Assembly: GCA_028679325.1 (NCBI GenBank)
Contig: JAJRBS010000178.1
Span: forward strand, 1 to 7,437
DNA length: 7,437 nt
Origin: Methanoregulaceae archaeon
GTDB lineage: Archaea > Halobacteriota > Methanomicrobia > Methanomicrobiales > Methanospirillaceae
Reading direction: 5' to 3'
The translations under genes and the position numbers were made by a program. Under the pieces are notes generated by a model that searched no databases, was not told the DNA's origin, and saw only the letters and a program-made list of their open reading frames with translations. Positions 5,377 through 7,437 of this stretch are shown here, in pieces (the stretch's first letter is position 1; every line of letters starts with the position of its first letter).

Positions 5377-6489
5377 TCAGTGCTCGATGATGATGGTCAG
5401 CAGGTCCCCTTCTTTCAGCCGGTGGGGAAGGCCGACCCTCTGCCCGGGGTGCTTCACCGAGTGGCCCCAGACCCGGGCGTACCGGAACCGGCTGACAAAT
5501 TCCCGGTGAAGCTTCCGGCAGACATCCTCGACCGAGCTCCCTCTCCGGACGATCAGCGGCTCTTCCAGGTCGGCGGCCTCGCTCTGGGGCTTCAGGTAGA
5601 CCCGCATGAAGCCCAGGGTATCGTAAATCCGGTCCTTGATCTCATCCATGTGGTACCCGGTGTGGGCCGAGATCATCACCGGGGACATGCCGAACCGGGT
5701 CTCGGTGTCGTCGACAATCTCTCTCCGGGTCTTCTCCCCGACGAGGTCCACCTTGTTGACGGCGACAAACGCCGGGACATAGATACGGTTCCCAAGCATG
5801 GCGTCGATGACCTCGTCCTGGGTGGCGTTTCCCCTGATCAGGATATCGGCGTTCATCATCTTGTTCTCAGCGAGGATCGACCGTATCTCATCGGTATCGA
5901 GGTCGAGAGCCCCGACGGCATGAACCCGGATCCCCCCCTGCGAGGTCTTCTTGATGGTGATGTCCGGCCGGGGCTTGTTGATGCGGATGCCGGCATCATA
6001 GAGCTCCTTCATCAGCACGTCCACGTGCGAGGAGTTGAAGACGTCCACCAATATGACGATCATGTCGGCGCTCCGGACCACCCCGATGACCTCCTTGCCC
6101 CGCCCCTTCCCCATGGCCGCCCCGGCGATGAGGCCCGGGATATCGAGGATCTGGATCTTCGCTCCCCTGTACTCCATGGCCCCGGGGACAACGGTCAGGG
6201 TGGTGAAGGCGTAGGCGGCCACCTCGCTCTTCGTGCCAGTCAGGGCATTCAGCAGGGTGGACTTCCCAGTGGAGGGGAAGCCCACCAGCACAACTGTCGC
6301 GTCCCCGCTCTTCTTGACCGAGTAGCCTTCACCGCCGCCGGCGGACTTCATGGCCCGGTTGACGGCCTCGTCCTTTAACCGGGCGATCTTGGCCTTTATC
6401 CTGCCGATGTGCTTGGACGTGGCCTTGTTATACGGCGTGCGCTGGACTTCCTCTTCCAGTGCACGAATCTCGTCCTCAAGGCCCGCCAT
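5377..6489 (-). CDS. DRG-family GTP-binding protein (OBG-like GTPase with TGS domain)
   Basis: A 370-residue GTPase of the DRG family (COG1163), nearly the same length as eukaryotic DRG1. The family is linked to ribosomes and translation, although its exact task in archaea is not settled. A charged helical N-terminus (residues 1-48, rich in E/K/R) looks coiled-coil or helix-turn-helix-like. The G motifs are all intact: G1 GFPSTGKST (70-78), G2 FTTLT (95-99), G3 DIPG (116-119), G4 NKVD (245-248) and G5 SAH (274-276). A glycine-rich GAAMGKGRGKE follows switch II. The insert typical of DRG proteins lies at about 150-235, and a TGS domain closes the protein (about 296-370, ending GDLLTIIIEH). The ATG at 6489 has GAGGAG 8 bases upstream. 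The antisense strand also has a long open frame, rejected as a composition artefact. Confidence 0.93.
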   Translation of the reverse strand: MAGLEDEIRALEEEVQRTPYNKATSKHIGRIKAKIARLKDEAVNRAMKSAGGGEGYSVKKSGDATVVLVGFPSTGKSTLLNALTGTKSEVAAYAFTTLTVVPGAMEYRGAKIQILDIPGLIAGAAMGKGRGKEVIGVVRSADMIVILVDVFNSSHVDVLMKELYDAGIRINKPRPDITIKKTSQGGIRVHAVGALDLDTDEIRSILAENKMMNADILIRGNATQDEVIDAMLGNRIYVPAFVAVNKVDLVGEKTRREIVDDTETRFGMSPVMISAHTGYHMDEIKDRIYDTLGFMRVYLKPQSEAADLEEPLIVRRGSSVEDVCRKLHREFVSRFRYARVWGHSVKHPGQRVGLPHRLKEGDLLTIIIEH

Positions 6490-6579
6490 GCTTTCTTCTC
6501 CTCAATTAATGGCGAAACTCGAACCATATAGTTGTGGGTCGGGGGAACGGTGGAAGAGGTTTCGTGTTGGATCTTTTTT
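6490..6579 (-). promoter_or_regulatory. Upstream region of the DRG GTPase: TATA-like element and Shine-Dalgarno
   Basis: This is the 90-base gap between the regulator stop and the GTPase start. Read on the minus strand it has CTATATGG (6531-6524), a TATA-like element whose expected start site is near 6500. GAGGAG at 6503-6498, 8 bases before the ATG, is a good Shine-Dalgarno sequence. If the start is as predicted, the 5' leader is only about 10-15 bases. No T tract follows the upstream regulator gene, so readthrough from it into the GTPase is also possible. Nothing else is seen here. Confidence 0.45.
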
Positions 6580-7437
6580 TCACATGGTTGAAGCCATCGT
6601 CTTGCGACGCCCGGTCCTTTTTGTTTCCTTTGCAGGTGGGGGGTCGATGGCATCATCACCGTAGACACGCTTCCAGAAGAGCCTGCTGAAGAGCTTCAGA
6701 TAGATGATAGCCCCCTTATTCTGGGTGTTCAGCACCGACCCTACACCGCTGATGAACGCAGGGCTCCAGAGCAGTTCCTCGTCATCGACGTTCAGTTCGA
6801 GTGCATTTTCGAACTTCAAAAAACCCCAGACCTTTGAGATCTCCGGGAGCGGATAATCCGACGGCGGGGAGGTGAGTCGCTCCAGGGGGACGACCCGGAT
6901 CCGGGCGTTCTTCGAGGGGAACTTCTTCCGCATCCTCTCTTCGAGGCCGGGGGACGAGGAGAAGATGGTCAGGTGCAGAGGAACGTCCGTCAGCCTTACG
7001 TTGTCAAGGAACTGGACATACCGATCCCCCATGGTGCAGGAGATGTGTGTTTTTGCCTTGCCGAACATCTCCTGGATCTTGTATTTGATATTCGCATCGC
7101 CGTAGATCGTCCACACGATGTTTTCCATATCGGTCCGGACTTTCTTCTGTTCCAGTTTTTTCAGGGCGGCAAGGGCCTTTTCCGATGCCTTCTCGTGGTC
7201 CTCCAGGAGAATGCCGATCGCCATGTCGGGAGAGACTGCGCTGAACCTCGCAGGTTTCGATGATTGTCTCACCGTGAGTCCCTTCTCGGCCAGGCTCTCC
7301 AGGGCCTCGTATACGCTCGGTTTCGAGAGGGAGAGGAAATCAGTGATCTCCTTTGCCTCGGCATGGTCGAACAGGACGAGTGCAGCATAGACCTTTGCCT
7401 CATAGTTCGACAATCCAAGGACCCGGAGAGACCTGAT
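6580..7437 (-). CDS. TrmB-family transcriptional regulator (5' partial)
   Basis: The minus-strand frame is open from the right edge of the window to the TGA at 6582-6580, giving 285 visible residues. The visible start, LRVLGLSNYEAKVYAAL, is the standard opening of the TrmB winged-helix domain. It continues through KEITDFLSLSKPSVYEALESLAEKGL, which contains the recognition helix, and a wing ending in FSAVSP (about residues 66-71). A charged helix (76-103) may form the dimer coiled coil. About 105-258 resembles the C-terminal TrmB sensor domain, and the last 20 residues are a basic, proline-containing tail. A TTG at 7413 could be called as a start, but it would remove the conserved LRVLGL helix and lies inside the domain, so the true start is beyond position 7437. 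The ligand and target genes cannot be deduced. The adjacent GTPase lies downstream on the same strand. Confidence 0.85.
   Translation of the reverse strand: MRSLRVLGLSNYEAKVYAALVLFDHAEAKEITDFLSLSKPSVYEALESLAEKGLTVRQSSKPARFSAVSPDMAIGILLEDHEKASEKALAALKKLEQKKVRTDMENIVWTIYGDANIKYKIQEMFGKAKTHISCTMGDRYVQFLDNVRLTDVPLHLTIFSSSPGLEERMRKKFPSKNARIRVVPLERLTSPPSDYPLPEISKVWGFLKFENALELNVDDEELLWSPAFISGVGSVLNTQNKGAIIYLKLFSRLFWKRVYGDDAIDPPPAKETKRTGRRKTMASTM

Noticed and set aside
5275..6378. A 367-codon plus-strand open frame opposite the DRG GTPase gene.
   Set aside because: It lies almost wholly antisense to a gene with all five G motifs and a TGS domain. Its product is an Asp/Gly/His/Pro/Leu-rich sequence typical of the complement of GC-rich coding DNA, with no recognisable domain.
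6571..6580. A T7 run on the plus strand as a terminator.
   Set aside because: No plus-strand gene ends just upstream. On the minus strand it is an A run beginning at the regulator stop codon, so it would not terminate that transcript.

Overview
The window looks like a compact, GC-rich euryarchaeal chromosome segment, most likely from a hydrogenotrophic methanogen of the Methanomicrobiales type. The order is an inference from gene content and base composition. The archaeal assignment rests on several genes: an HdrA-like flavin/iron-sulfur protein, a UbiA-family enzyme of the archaeal ether-lipid type, archaeal Trm1, a DRG-type GTPase with a TGS domain, a TrmB-family regulator, a DUF116 protein, a tRNA gene without encoded CCA, and TATA-like promoters in the few AT-rich gaps. 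No transposon, CRISPR array, integrase, prophage gene or large repeat was seen. There is no gene-free stretch longer than about 90 bases.

Left third (1-2466, + strand): three tightly packed genes. They are the 3' end of a gamma-carbonic-anhydrase-like hexapeptide-repeat protein, a short HdrA-like flavoprotein, and mtnA. The first two overlap by 8 bases. The HdrA-like stop overlaps a possible mtnA ATG by 4 bases, although the family N-terminus suggests a start 9 bases further on. A leaderless-type promoter buried in the mtnA stop codon then drives a membrane-anchored, cysteine-rich DUF116 protein (2491-3207).

Middle (3204-5315): a UbiA-family prenyltransferase, probably DGGGP synthase, lies convergent to the DUF116 gene. 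Both use one CTAG for their stop codons. Just upstream of ubiA on the same strand is tRNA-Arg(CCU), whose 3' end is only 21 bases from the ubiA start. A small AT-rich region separates this tRNA from the divergent trm1, whose enzyme dimethylates G26 of tRNA. The tRNA beside it has G at position 26.

Right (5316-7437, - strand): a complete DRG-family GTPase gene with its own TATA-like element and Shine-Dalgarno sequence. It is preceded by a TrmB-family regulator gene whose 5' end lies outside the window.

Most of the content is core metabolism and translation. The least ordinary points are the minimal HdrA-like protein, which has three probable Fe-S sites but lacks the terminal modules of classical HdrA; the likely tRNA-ubiA dicistronic transcript; and the shared tRNA-Arg/trm1 promoter. 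I did not find convincing evidence for a wholly new multi-gene system.
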